A stretch of 64,000 nt of DNA from Bacteroidales bacterium UBA3653 (GTDB lineage: Bacteria > Bacteroidota > Bacteroidia > Bacteroidales > Paludibacteraceae), in the NCBI GenBank assembly GCA_002373505.1, contig DFKE01000014.1, positions 193,340 to 257,339 of the forward strand. The letters run 5' to 3'. The position numbers and the translations under genes were made by a program. This document shows, one piece after another, positions 17,919-26,082 of the stretch. The notes below the pieces were generated by a model. The model saw nothing but the letters and a program-made list of their open reading frames with translations. It ran no database searches and had not been told where the DNA came from. Every line of letters starts with the position of its first letter. Within the stretch, counting starts at the first letter, position 1.

Positions 17919-19022
17919 TTACAAACGGGCAATAATGCTCTTCATCTGTTCCTCCACTTTCTCTTGCTCTTCGACCAGCCTCAGCTGCGCCTTGGTCCTT
18001 ACCAGATTATGCTCCGGATAAGCAATCTTGTAATACGTATCTCCATTGAGCCAGTCGGTGAAGAAGCGCACTGTCTGCATATAACTGAGCAGCCGGCATC
18101 CGTACGGCAGCAACTCTTTCTCCAGCGGAGTCAGGAAGGTAGCTTCTTTCAGATAGCCGCGTGTATAAGCCTCGAAGATCTCCAGATCCACATGGATATT
18201 ATCCAGATTCGGGTCATCCTCCGCACCTGTGTTAGCCGCCGTGCGCATGAAATCGCCGAAATCACTGAAGACAAATCCCGGCATCACCGTATCCAGATCC
18301 ACGATACAGATAGGCCGTCCTTTTTCGTCAAAGAGCACGTTGTTGACTTTCGTATCGCAGTGGTTGATATGCTTTCTCAGTTTTCCTTCGCGGAATAATA
18401 TCTCCGCCAGACACATTCTCTCTCTGCGGCTGTTGATGGCTTCCACAATATCTCTGCTCTCCTCCAGCCTTTTCCGGCGGACATCTGAGACGGGACGGTT
18501 TGCAGCTTCTGCTATCGCCTCATCCAACTGCCGGAGCCTGAACTCCATGTTATGGAAATTAGGTATCGACTCGCACAAGGCATTGAATGGCAGGTCCGCC
18601 AACTGGCATTGGAACCGTCCGAACGCCTCGCCCGTCAGTTCGGCAGCCTTGGGTGTCACTTTCTCCTGCGATGTAGCCGGTTCCACCAGCACATAGAGCC
18701 GCCAGTAATTGCCGTCCGGACTCTTGTAAAACAGTTTGCCTTCCTTGGTAGGAATCAGATGCAGGACCTTGCGCTCGATATTTTCCTCCCGGGCAATCAA
18801 CAACTTCTCGCGGATATGAGAGGTCACAATCTCGATATTACGCATCAGTCCCTCCACATCCTTGAAGATATTATGGTTGATGCGTTGCAGGCAATAGGAG
18901 GTCTCACCTATCCGTTTCGCCGGCACGACGAATGAGTCATTGATGAACCCTACGCGCAGCGGTTGCGGTTGCTCTATCTCATTCCAGATCGCAAAATGCT
19001 TCAGTATTTCTGTCTCTTTCAT
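17919..19022 (-). CDS. NahK-like N-acetylhexosamine 1-kinase family protein
   Basis: The 367-residue product belongs to the aminoglycoside/choline kinase-like fold and closely resembles Bifidobacterium NahK, which phosphorylates GlcNAc and GalNAc at C1. Matching features are LMRNIEIVTS near residue 60, the catalytic-loop motif HCDTKVNNVL (about 218-227), IVDLDTVMPG with the metal-binding aspartate (about 238), FSDFGDFMRTAAN and the C-terminal YPEHNLVRTKAQLRLVEEQE. It follows an HAD phosphatase by 37 bp and precedes a CBM9-like gene by 10 bp. Known NahK enzymes act in lacto-N-biose/galacto-N-biose salvage; the same substrate here is inference, since no phosphorylase gene is in the window. Confidence 0.82.
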   Translation of the reverse strand: MKETEILKHFAIWNEIEQPQPLRVGFINDSFVVPAKRIGETSYCLQRINHNIFKDVEGLMRNIEIVTSHIREKLLIAREENIERKVLHLIPTKEGKLFYKSPDGNYWRLYVLVEPATSQEKVTPKAAELTGEAFGRFQCQLADLPFNALCESIPNFHNMEFRLRQLDEAIAEAANRPVSDVRRKRLEESRDIVEAINSRRERMCLAEILFREGKLRKHINHCDTKVNNVLFDEKGRPICIVDLDTVMPGFVFSDFGDFMRTAANTGAEDDPNLDNIHVDLEIFEAYTRGYLKEATFLTPLEKELLPYGCRLLSYMQTVRFFTDWLNGDTYYKIAYPEHNLVRTKAQLRLVEEQEKVEEQMKSIIARL

Positions 19023-19024
19023 AA

Positions 19025-19077
19025 TGAATTAGGGGATTAGAGAGTTAGAGAGTTAGAGATTAGGGAATTAGGGATTT
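19025..19077. repeat. Degenerate TTAGAGAG/TTAGGGA repeat
   Basis: About six 8-9-bp units (GAATTAGGGG, GATTAGAGA, GTTAGAGA and variants) fill the HAD-kinase junction and overlap the HAD gene end, so the last residues SLIP and the stop codon are encoded by repeat sequence. Confidence 0.75.
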
Positions 19078-19683
19078 CAGTTCTTCGATGGAACCACATG
19101 TCCGCCATCCGGCGAACTGCTCTCCCGCTTTTCTGTTTTTCTCCAGATCATCCACATAAACGGTATTTGCGGTGTCCGGGTGCGCCTCACGAATAACATG
19201 TTCGAAGATCTCTTTGTTCGGCTTCGCCATATGCAGGTGGTGGGAAGCAAAGACCGCGTCAAAATAGTTCCCCAACCGGTATTGCTCCCAGATAGGGTCC
19301 CAGTGCAACTGGTTGGAATTGGAGAGCAGGATCGTCCTGTATCCTTTCTCCCGCAGAGATGCGATATAATCCAGCCTCTCCTGCGGAAGCGTATCCAACA
19401 TACTCAGCCATGCGGCACGGATCTGATCAACCGTCGTTCCCGGATAGCAGTATTCCTGCAACGTGGCAAGAAACTCTCCTGTAGATATATTTCCGTACTC
19501 ATAGTCGTGCATCAACTGCTTCGAAGCGGCACTGACAGCCACCACTCCTTCGCCCTCCTCGTCTATACCGAGAATATTGCGTATATTCTCCTCCGGCATC
19601 AGCCGTTTGAAATTACTCACACACCGCGGCACATCCAGATTGATGATCACGCCGCCTAAATCAAAAACGATAGTATTAGTCAT
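19060..19683 (-). CDS. HAD-superfamily phosphatase (YihX-like)
   Basis: The 207-residue protein is a subclass IA HAD hydrolase. Motif I is FDLGGVI (nucleophile D8; the second aspartate is glycine, as is frequent in the DLGGV group), motif II is LLSNSN (about 119), motif III lysine is in AKPNKEIF (about 153) and motif IV is VYVDDLEKN (about 175). YihX-type members act on alpha-glucose-1-phosphate and related sugar phosphates. Its ATG directly follows the stop of the DUF4832 gene, and it precedes the NahK-like kinase, so a sugar-1-phosphate substrate is plausible. Confidence 0.85.
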   Translation of the reverse strand: MTNTIVFDLGGVIINLDVPRCVSNFKRLMPEENIRNILGIDEEGEGVVAVSAASKQLMHDYEYGNISTGEFLATLQEYCYPGTTVDQIRAAWLSMLDTLPQERLDYIASLREKGYRTILLSNSNQLHWDPIWEQYRLGNYFDAVFASHHLHMAKPNKEIFEHVIREAHPDTANTVYVDDLEKNRKAGEQFAGWRTCGSIEELKSLIP

Positions 19684-21216
19684 TTATTGAACCATTTGAC
19701 CGTTTACGGTATATTTCTTCCCGTCTTGCGTCAAGACAAGCACCTGGCCGTCTTCCAGCACTTTCTGATTGCTGACAGCCGAGTGAGGGCTAACCTCCTC
19801 TATTCCTTCCGGCAGTATTCCCGGATCTTTCGGAACGGAATTGGAGATCGTGATCGACGCATTCAGGTCGTTATATCCGGTATTGTTGTCCCACACATTC
19901 TTGTTACCGAACCGGACGGCATAGCGCGGGTCATTCTTGATCGACTCATGCCTATCGGGCATCCAGAGATACAGGTCATACGAACCTTCCTCCACATCCG
20001 AAGGTATATCCACTTGTTCGCGGATAAGACTCCATGTTCCGTTCGGCAGCCAGCGTCTGGGATCGGCATTCAGTTTCAGGGTATAAGTCTTGCTGCTGTT
20101 CTTGAGGACGAGATAGACGGGACGCTCGTTGTACAGCGGAGCGTATCCCACATTACGCAGCGAGATGACCACATTCGCCTTTCCGCCCGGAGCCGCCTGG
20201 TCGCTATACTGCGCGCTCATCAAGTTATAGCGGTACCCCATATAGACGTTGAGTGTGTCGAACAGTCCGCTGCTCCTCCATCTGCCCGTCACCGGCGTGG
20301 CGTATGTAGATCCGCAGAACGACCAGTGGTAAGTAGCCATCTCCGAAGGAGCCTGCGTATATCTCTTCTTCGCCAGTGCATCGTCGTCATCGATATTCGT
20401 CTCGCCGCCGTTCGGGGTATAGAGACAATGGGTAGCCACATACCGGCGCATTTTCGGGTCGTCGTCACTGTCGTCGCTTGCATACGTACCCATATTGCCC
20501 CAGTCGTGCAGGAAAGCGTCGTTATGACATCCCATCCGCGCTTTCTGGGTTCCGCTGAATCCTTCCGCCGCCGTGAGAGGGGTCTTGTCTTTCAGATACT
20601 CCTGCTGGATCATCGGATAGCGGAACAAGATAAACATAGCCGCCGGCGTGTTCTCGAACAGGTATTCGATCACCTTCCTTCTGTTCGCTGTCACATGCTG
20701 CGTCTCGTCGCCATAGTTGGTAGAGTAATACCATTCGCCCCAGACGCCGACAAACCCTGCCTCCAAGACATAGATCACATCCTCGTTGGCTTCCAGATGC
20801 GGTTTCAGCTGCTGCAGATGGCGGTGTACCCATTCCGGCGTAGCATCCACCTTATCGCTCTCGCGCTCGGTATAGGCGAAACGCAGCACACATTTCAAGC
20901 CCATGTCGCGAAGCGTCTGCATGTCTTCGTCAAAGCCGTTCAGGACAGCTTGCGGCAGATCCTGAGACTTGAAATTACCGAAGTTGTACAGCACAACCGG
21001 CATGGTCATCTTGTCGTTTTTGCCCCAATTGGCATCAATATGGTTCTTAACGCGGTAAGGACTGCTCTCCGACACCTTGCCGTTTAACTCCTCCGTAAAA
21101 CCGCGTTCAGGGTTTTTGAAGACAGTGGTGTTGTCCGGCGTGTAGGTCACTACAGAGGCATTCAGTGAGATCATAGAGGCTATGAGCAAGCCCGATAAAA
21201 AGAGAATCTTTTTCAT
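19684..21216 (-). CDS. Secreted DUF4874/DUF4832 protein
   Basis: From the ATG at 21216 the product is 510 residues with a signal peptide (MKKILFLSGLLIASMISLNA); an ATG three codons upstream (21225) is an alternative. A longer frame reaches 21339 but crosses the promoter. The N-terminal part (NPERGFTEEL, VLRFAYTE, FVGVWGEWY) fits DUF4874, a TIM-barrel-like region, and the C-terminal part (HWSFCGST, NVGYAPLYNERPVYLVL, DLYLWMPD) fits DUF4832. The last 30 residues (KVLEDGQVLVLTQDGKKYTV, then NGQMVQ) match the C-terminal motif of the two giant secreted proteins. It heads a four-gene operon driven by the promoter at 21244. Glycoside-hydrolase-like activity is suspected for this family but not established here. 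Confidence 0.85.
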   Translation of the reverse strand: MKKILFLSGLLIASMISLNASVVTYTPDNTTVFKNPERGFTEELNGKVSESSPYRVKNHIDANWGKNDKMTMPVVLYNFGNFKSQDLPQAVLNGFDEDMQTLRDMGLKCVLRFAYTERESDKVDATPEWVHRHLQQLKPHLEANEDVIYVLEAGFVGVWGEWYYSTNYGDETQHVTANRRKVIEYLFENTPAAMFILFRYPMIQQEYLKDKTPLTAAEGFSGTQKARMGCHNDAFLHDWGNMGTYASDDSDDDPKMRRYVATHCLYTPNGGETNIDDDDALAKKRYTQAPSEMATYHWSFCGSTYATPVTGRWRSSGLFDTLNVYMGYRYNLMSAQYSDQAAPGGKANVVISLRNVGYAPLYNERPVYLVLKNSSKTYTLKLNADPRRWLPNGTWSLIREQVDIPSDVEEGSYDLYLWMPDRHESIKNDPRYAVRFGNKNVWDNNTGYNDLNASITISNSVPKDPGILPEGIEEVSPHSAVSNQKVLEDGQVLVLTQDGKKYTVNGQMVQ

Positions 21217-21243
21217 ATCCGCCATATTTTGCAATTTACGCTG

Positions 21244-21251
21244 CAAATTTA
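21244..21251 (-). promoter_or_regulatory. -7 box, DUF4832-HAD-kinase operon
   Basis: TAAATTTG on the minus strand, preceded by AAAAAGCAG, lies about 28 bp before the ATG at 21216. It is one half of a divergent promoter pair whose outer edges are 69 bp apart (21244-21312). Confidence 0.75.
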
Positions 21252-21304
21252 CTGCTTTTTTTGCATATATGCAAGTTTTTTTTGTATATTTCAAAAAAAA
21301 GCAG

Positions 21305-21312
21305 TATCTTTG
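21305..21312 (+). promoter_or_regulatory. -7 box for proS
   Basis: TATCTTTG followed by CACC, with AAAAAAAAGCAG before it and a TTTTTTTTG run near -33, is a strong Bacteroidota promoter about 86 bp upstream of proS. Confidence 0.8.
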
Positions 21313-21398
21313 CACCCGCTTAAGTTCTCCGGTATGCAAAACAGCGTTTTACATCCCGGCTTGAAATAACTGATAATCATTAAATTCTACATAACTAA

Positions 21399-22889
21399 AT
21401 GGCTAATTTTCAGAAATTGACTCCTCGTTCCGAGGACTATTCCAAGTGGTATAACGAACTGGTAGTGAAGGCGGATCTGGCAGAGCAGAGCGCTGTACGC
21501 GGCTGTATGGTGATCAAGCCGTACGGCTATGCCATATGGGAGACCATTCAGGCGGAGTTGGACCGCCGGTTCAAAGAGAAAGGGGTGAAGAACGCCTATT
21601 TCCCGCTGCTGATTCCTAAATCCTTCCTGAGCCGCGAGGCGGAGCACGTAGAGGGTTTTGCCAAAGAGTGTGCCGTGGTAACCCACCACAGGCTGATGAA
21701 CGACCCGAACGGCAAGGGTGTGGTGGTCGATCCGCAGGCCAAACTGGAGGAAGAACTGATCATCCGTCCCACCTCGGAGACCATCATCTGGAGCACATAC
21801 AAGAACTGGATCTCGTCCTACCGCGACCTGCCTATCCTTTGCAACCAGTGGTGCAACGTGATGCGCTGGGAGATGCGTACGCGTCTGTTCCTGCGCACGG
21901 CGGAGTTCCTCTGGCAGGAGGGTCATACCGCCCATGCCACCAAAGAGGAGGCGGAGGACTATGCACACCAGATGCTGGATGTATATGCTGATTTTGCAAC
22001 TAATGTGATGGCTATTCCGGTGGTGAAAGGTGTGAAGTCTCCGAACGAGCGTTTCGCCGGCGCACTCAACACCTATTGCATCGAGGCGATGATGCAGGAC
22101 GGCAAAGCGCTGCAGGCCGGTACAAGCCACTTCCTGGGACAGAACTTCGCCAAATCGTTCGACGTACAGTTCCTCAACAAAGAGAACAAATACGAATACG
22201 TCTGGGCTACGTCCTGGGGCGTTTCAACGCGTCTGATGGGTGCGCTCATCATGACTCACTCCGATGACAACGGACTCGTTCTGCCGCCGCATCTGGCACC
22301 GATCCAAGTGGTTATCGTACCTATCTTCAAGAAACAGGACGATCTGGAGAAACTGCTGGTCAAGCTGAACCCGATAGCGGATGAGCTCAAAGCTCTCGGT
22401 ATCCGCGTCAAGGTCGATACGGACGAGAAATACACGCCGGGATACAAGTTCGCCGACTATGAACTGAAAGGCGTACCGGTTCGTCTGGCTATGGGCGGCC
22501 GGGACCTGGAGAACGGCACGATTGAGATTGCACGCCGCGACACCCAGACCAAAGAGACCATTTCTATTGACGGCATCGTGGAGATCGTGAAGAACCTGTT
22601 GGAAGAGATCCAGAAGAACCTGCTGCAGAAAGCGCTGGATTTCCGTATCGCCAACACCCGCGAGGTGAACAGCTACGATGAGTTCAAAGAGGAACTGAAG
22701 AAAGGTGGTTTCCTGCTCGCCCATTGGGACGGCACCGCCGAGACCGAGCAGCGCATCAAGGACGAGACCAAGGCTACTATCCGCTGTATCCCTCTGGCAG
22801 ACCTGCCGGGACACAAGAACGAACCGGGTACCTGTATGGTCACCGGCAAACCGTCCGCAGGCAGGGTTATTTTCGCCCTCAATTACTAA
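21399..22889 (+). CDS. proS: Prolyl-tRNA synthetase, short type
   Basis: The class II enzyme charges tRNA-Pro. At 496 residues it is the short form without the bacterial INS editing domain, the type shared with archaea, eukaryotes and many Bacteroidota. Visible motifs are IRPTSETIIWSTYKNW near residue 125, the motif 2 region RWEMRTRLFLRTAEFLWQEG near residue 152, and GTSHFLGQNFAKSFD near residue 240. The C-terminal anticodon-binding domain includes VKVDTDEKYTPGYKFADYEL. A DUF4294 gene follows after 31 bp. Confidence 0.96.
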   Translation: MANFQKLTPRSEDYSKWYNELVVKADLAEQSAVRGCMVIKPYGYAIWETIQAELDRRFKEKGVKNAYFPLLIPKSFLSREAEHVEGFAKECAVVTHHRLMNDPNGKGVVVDPQAKLEEELIIRPTSETIIWSTYKNWISSYRDLPILCNQWCNVMRWEMRTRLFLRTAEFLWQEGHTAHATKEEAEDYAHQMLDVYADFATNVMAIPVVKGVKSPNERFAGALNTYCIEAMMQDGKALQAGTSHFLGQNFAKSFDVQFLNKENKYEYVWATSWGVSTRLMGALIMTHSDDNGLVLPPHLAPIQVVIVPIFKKQDDLEKLLVKLNPIADELKALGIRVKVDTDEKYTPGYKFADYELKGVPVRLAMGGRDLENGTIEIARRDTQTKETISIDGIVEIVKNLLEEIQKNLLQKALDFRIANTREVNSYDEFKEELKKGGFLLAHWDGTAETEQRIKDETKATIRCIPLADLPGHKNEPGTCMVTGKPSAGRVIFALNY

Positions 22890-22920
22890 TTGGCACAATC
22901 TTTGCAAGTAGCCTATTGAC

Positions 22921-23526
22921 ATGAAACGACTACTGCGCATAATATGGATTCCCCTTCTCCTCTTTTCCCTCTCCCTTGAGGGGAGAGCCGGAGAGGGGTT
23001 TTCGCGTAACTATGTGGATTCCTGCATGATCAAGATCCAGAACGGCGACACCTTGTATATGGCGTGGCTGCATGAGGTGTGGGTCTATCCGCCTATGAAA
23101 TTCAAGAACAAGAAGCAGGAGAAGTTCTACTGGCGGACCGTGCGGGACGTGAAGAAATGTCTGCCGTACGCCAAGATGATCTCCAAGGACATGGAATACG
23201 CGGATGCCGAACTGGCGAAAATACCGGACAAGAAAGAGCAGAAGAAATGGTGGCGGAAGTTCGAAAAACAGCTCTTCAAGAAATACGAGAAAGACTTCCG
23301 CGGCATGTACGCTTCGCAGGGACGGATGCTGATGATTCTGCTGGACCGGGAGACCGACCGCACCAGTTACGAACTGATCAAGCAATACAAGAGCAAAGCC
23401 GCAGCCAACTGGTGGCAGTTCGTCGCCAAACTATTCCGCAATGACCTGAAAGAAGAATACGACGCCACGGACAAAGACAAAATCACCGAGCGCGTCATCA
23501 ACCTCGTTGAAGCCGGACAGTTGTGA
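22921..23526 (+). CDS. DUF4294 domain protein
   Basis: The 201-residue product has an N-terminal signal sequence followed by a DUF4294 domain (NGDTLYMAWLHEVWVYPPMK near residue 41, FKNKKQEKFYWRTVRDVKKC, KFEKQLFKKYEKDF, LIKQYKSKAAANWWQ). The family is Bacteroidota-specific and has no known role; a periplasmic location is likely. Codons 11-27 lie in a GC-rich palindromic element (22951-23000), which encodes the unusual LSLEGRAGEGF stretch inside or just after the signal peptide. It may be co-transcribed with proS. Confidence 0.8.
   Translation: MKRLLRIIWIPLLLFSLSLEGRAGEGFSRNYVDSCMIKIQNGDTLYMAWLHEVWVYPPMKFKNKKQEKFYWRTVRDVKKCLPYAKMISKDMEYADAELAKIPDKKEQKKWWRKFEKQLFKKYEKDFRGMYASQGRMLMILLDRETDRTSYELIKQYKSKAAANWWQFVAKLFRNDLKEEYDATDKDKITERVINLVEAGQL
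22951..23000. repeat. GC-rich palindromic element in DUF4294 gene
   Basis: The core CTCCCTTGAGGGGAGAG (22971-22987) is followed by CCGGAGAGGGGTTT. Over a 29-bp stretch it matches the element at 28071-28102 at 26 positions. Here it is inside the signal-peptide coding region and kept in frame. Confidence 0.7.
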
Positions 23527-23547
23527 TTATGTTCCGTCTGCATAGCG

Positions 23548-24888
23548 TTAAGCTTGCAGTTTCTTGCGGGAGGCGAAGAGGACGATGAGAGCGGTGATAG
23601 CGGAGAGGGTGTCGCTGACAGGAATAGACCACCACACGCCGTCCAGCGGATCGGCAAAAGCCATCGGCAGCAGCAAAGTCAGCGGAATAAGATAGATCAC
23701 TTGCCGCGTCAGACTCAGGAAGATCGACTTGCCCGCCTTGCCGATAGAGGTAAAGAGGTTGCCCGTGACCATCTGAAATCCCACAATTAGCATCGAACTG
23801 CAGATAATCCGCATCGGCCGGATCGTCCGGGTTATCAGGTCCGCGTCGTGGGTGAAAATCTTGGTCATCACCTCCGGGCAGCACTCGCCTAAAATAAAGA
23901 GCAGCGCCATCACGCCCGTTGCGTACGCGCAGGTGATATAAAAGGAACGTAGCACGCGATCATATTGTTTGGCACCATAGTTATATCCCGCCACAGGCTG
24001 CATTCCCTGGTTCAGACCCATCACGATCATTGCGAAGATAAAGGTCATTCGGTTGATTACGCCGTAAGACGCTATCGCCATGTCGCCGCCGAAGTTCTTG
24101 AGCTGGTTATTGATAATAATGACCACAAAACAATGGGCTATGTTATATAAGAACGGCGACATACCGATCGCCAAGGCACGGCTTGTGATATGCCGGTTGA
24201 GCCGCCATATACCCCGATGAAACCGGACTAACTCGTTCTTGTCGAAGAACTTCGTAATCTGCCATATGACAGCCACCGCCTGGCTCAGAACGGTAGCCAG
24301 TGCTGCGCCGCGAACGCCCATCTCCATGCCGAAGATGAAGATCGGGTCCAGGATGATATTCAGTATGACCGCTACGATGGTTGCCGTCATGGAGAAACGC
24401 GGGTGCCCCGCCGAACGCAGCAAGGCATTGAGACCGAAATAGATATGCGTCAGGATATTGCCATAGAGGATGATCTCCATGTATTCATGGGCGTAGAGGA
24501 TGGTATCCTCGCTTGCGCCGAAAGCGTACAGGATAGGGTCCAGCCATATCAGACCCGCCGCCATCACAATAGCCGAGAGGATGACGTTCATCACAATCAC
24601 GTTTCCCAGCACCCTGTTGGCACGCTCGTAGTCTTTCTCGCCCAGATAGATCGCCAGCAGCGAAGAAGCGCCCACGCCGACGAGGCTGCCGAACGCAGCG
24701 CATATGTCCATAAACGGCTTGGCTACCGTCAGTGCGCCCAATGCCAATGCGCCGCAGCCATGCCCGATATAAATCGTGTCAACGATATTATACAGCGACG
24801 TAGCCGTCATCGCTATGATGGCGGGCATGGCGTATTTGAAAAGCAGTTTATGTACCGGAGCGGTGCCGAGTTCGGAGGTTCTGTTCAT
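23548..24888 (-). CDS. MATE family efflux transporter
   Basis: The 446-residue membrane protein is a MATE/NorM-like cation-coupled exporter. It has about twelve hydrophobic segments and the family-typical N-terminus ELGTAPVHKLLFKYAMPAIIAM, the internal repeat PVAGYNYGAKQYDRVLRSFY near residue 315 and FVVIIINNQLKNFGGDMAI near residue 265. Substrate cannot be told. It lies 27 bp downstream of mrp and could share its transcript; it converges on the DUF4294 gene. Confidence 0.92.
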   Translation of the reverse strand: MNRTSELGTAPVHKLLFKYAMPAIIAMTATSLYNIVDTIYIGHGCGALALGALTVAKPFMDICAAFGSLVGVGASSLLAIYLGEKDYERANRVLGNVIVMNVILSAIVMAAGLIWLDPILYAFGASEDTILYAHEYMEIILYGNILTHIYFGLNALLRSAGHPRFSMTATIVAVILNIILDPIFIFGMEMGVRGAALATVLSQAVAVIWQITKFFDKNELVRFHRGIWRLNRHITSRALAIGMSPFLYNIAHCFVVIIINNQLKNFGGDMAIASYGVINRMTFIFAMIVMGLNQGMQPVAGYNYGAKQYDRVLRSFYITCAYATGVMALLFILGECCPEVMTKIFTHDADLITRTIRPMRIICSSMLIVGFQMVTGNLFTSIGKAGKSIFLSLTRQVIYLIPLTLLLPMAFADPLDGVWWSIPVSDTLSAITALIVLFASRKKLQA

Positions 24889-24896
24889 ATAAAATG

Positions 24897-24932
24897 TTTC
24901 TAGTTTACTAGTGGGCTAGTTTACTAGTTGTC
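24897..24932. repeat. CTAGTTTACTAG repeat at mrp stop
   Basis: Two copies of a 16-bp unit containing the palindrome CTAGTTTACTAG or close variants span the mrp-MATE junction. The mrp stop codon (24916-24918) and the preceding residues LVN lie within it. Confidence 0.65.
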
Positions 24933-25962
24933 TGGCTATTTTATCAAACTCTACGGCTGCGGGATGTCCGGCTTGCAGCGTTATCGGCAGACCCTCGTCG
25001 CCGCCCTCGCGGATAGACTGTACCAGCGGAATCTGACCCAGGAGCGGTACATTCAGTTCCTCTGCTAATTCCTTGCCTCCGTCTTTGCCGAAGATATAAT
25101 ATCTGTTCTCCGGCAGTTCAGCCGGCGTGAACCATGCCATATTTTCCACCAGTCCGAGAATAGGCACATTCACTTTCTCGTTGCGGAACATCTCCACGCC
25201 CTTCCGGGCATCGACGAGCGCAACCGGCTGCGGCGTTGTAACCACGATAACACCCGTCAGTTGCAGTTCGGAGATCAGCGTCAGATGGATGTCGCTGGTA
25301 CCCGGCGGCAGGTCTATCAGGAAATAATCCAACTCGCCCCAATGGGCATCTTCTATGAGCTGTTTGATAGCGTTGGAAGCCATTCCGCCGCGCCATATCA
25401 CCGCGCTTTCGGGATTGACGAAGAACCCGATGGACAGCATCTTCACGCCGTATTGCTCTATCGGCTCTATCAGCGTCCGTCCGTTTTCTTCCACCGAATA
25501 GGGCCGTGCGTCTTCGCACCGGAACATCTTCGGCATTGACGGACCATGGATATCGGCGTCCAGCAATCCCACACGGTAACCCGCTTGCGCCAGAGCTACC
25601 GCCAGGTTGGCTGTCACGGTCGATTTGCCCACTCCGCCCTTGCCGCTATGGACAGCGATGATATGCTTCGCCCGGACGGGAGAATCGGTCTTTTGACTTT
25701 CGACGTTCGACTTTCGACTAATAATCTTCGTATGAATCTGCGCCTCTATATTAGGATCAATATATGTCTGCAACGCCACCTCGGAGGCTTTTACGACCGA
25801 TTTCATGAAAGGGTCGTTGTCCTTCGGAAAAATAAGCGAGAAAGAAACCTTGAAACCGGAAATACGGATATCGTCCTCCAGCATTCCGCTCTCTATCAGA
25901 TCTTTCCCCGTACCGGGATACCGCACGTGGCGCAGGGCATCAATTACTTGTTGTGGATACAT
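24916..25962 (-). CDS. mrp: Mrp/NBP35-type iron-sulfur carrier ATPase
   Basis: Mrp (ApbC) proteins bind and transfer Fe-S clusters and are P-loop NTPases of the MinD/ParA type. The 348-residue product has an N-terminal DUF59-like domain (1-80), a linker (about 81-98), the deviant Walker A HSGKGGVGKST (105-115) and the DADIHGPSMP switch (about 139). LPPGTSDIHLTL and ENMAWFTPAELPENRYYIFG are also family signatures. The linker RKSNVESQKTDSP is encoded by a 7-bp tandem repeat (25691-25718). It is read from the promoter at 26010. Confidence 0.93.
   Translation of the reverse strand: MYPQQVIDALRHVRYPGTGKDLIESGMLEDDIRISGFKVSFSLIFPKDNDPFMKSVVKASEVALQTYIDPNIEAQIHTKIISRKSNVESQKTDSPVRAKHIIAVHSGKGGVGKSTVTANLAVALAQAGYRVGLLDADIHGPSMPKMFRCEDARPYSVEENGRTLIEPIEQYGVKMLSIGFFVNPESAVIWRGGMASNAIKQLIEDAHWGELDYFLIDLPPGTSDIHLTLISELQLTGVIVVTTPQPVALVDARKGVEMFRNEKVNVPILGLVENMAWFTPAELPENRYYIFGKDGGKELAEELNVPLLGQIPLVQSIREGGDEGLPITLQAGHPAAVEFDKIARQLVN
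25691..25718. repeat. TTTCGAC heptamer repeat inside mrp
   Basis: Four 7-bp units (TTTTGAC, TTTCGAC, GTTCGAC, TTTCGAC) lie within the coding region and encode the linker between the N-terminal domain and the ATPase domain. The same heptamer family occurs upstream of trpB at 30324-30344. Confidence 0.85.
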
Positions 25963-26009
25963 AAAACTATTTATAGATACAATATTTTCCCCGGGATGTT
26001 AAACGACTA

Positions 26010-26017
26010 CAAAAGTA
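26010..26017 (-). promoter_or_regulatory. -7 box for mrp
   Basis: TACTTTTG on the minus strand, preceded by AAAAAAGCAG, lies 47 bp before the mrp ATG. With the plus-strand box at 26071 it forms a 69-bp divergent unit closely similar to 21244-21312. Confidence 0.75.
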
Positions 26018-26070
26018 CTGCTTTTTTCTGAGATATGCAAGTTTTTTTTGTATAATTCAAAAAAAAGTTG

Positions 26071-26078
26071 TACCTTTG
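26071..26078 (+). promoter_or_regulatory. -7 box for CPBP protease gene
   Basis: TACCTTTG ends only 4 bp before the GTG at 26083. With the normal Bacteroidota spacing, transcription would begin at or next to the start codon, so the mRNA is probably leaderless. Confidence 0.7.
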
Positions 26079-26082
26079 CGGC

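Noticed and set aside
19687..21087. 466-codon plus-strand frame opposite the DUF4832 gene
   Set aside because: The minus-strand protein has a signal peptide, known domains and a promoter; the plus frame has none.
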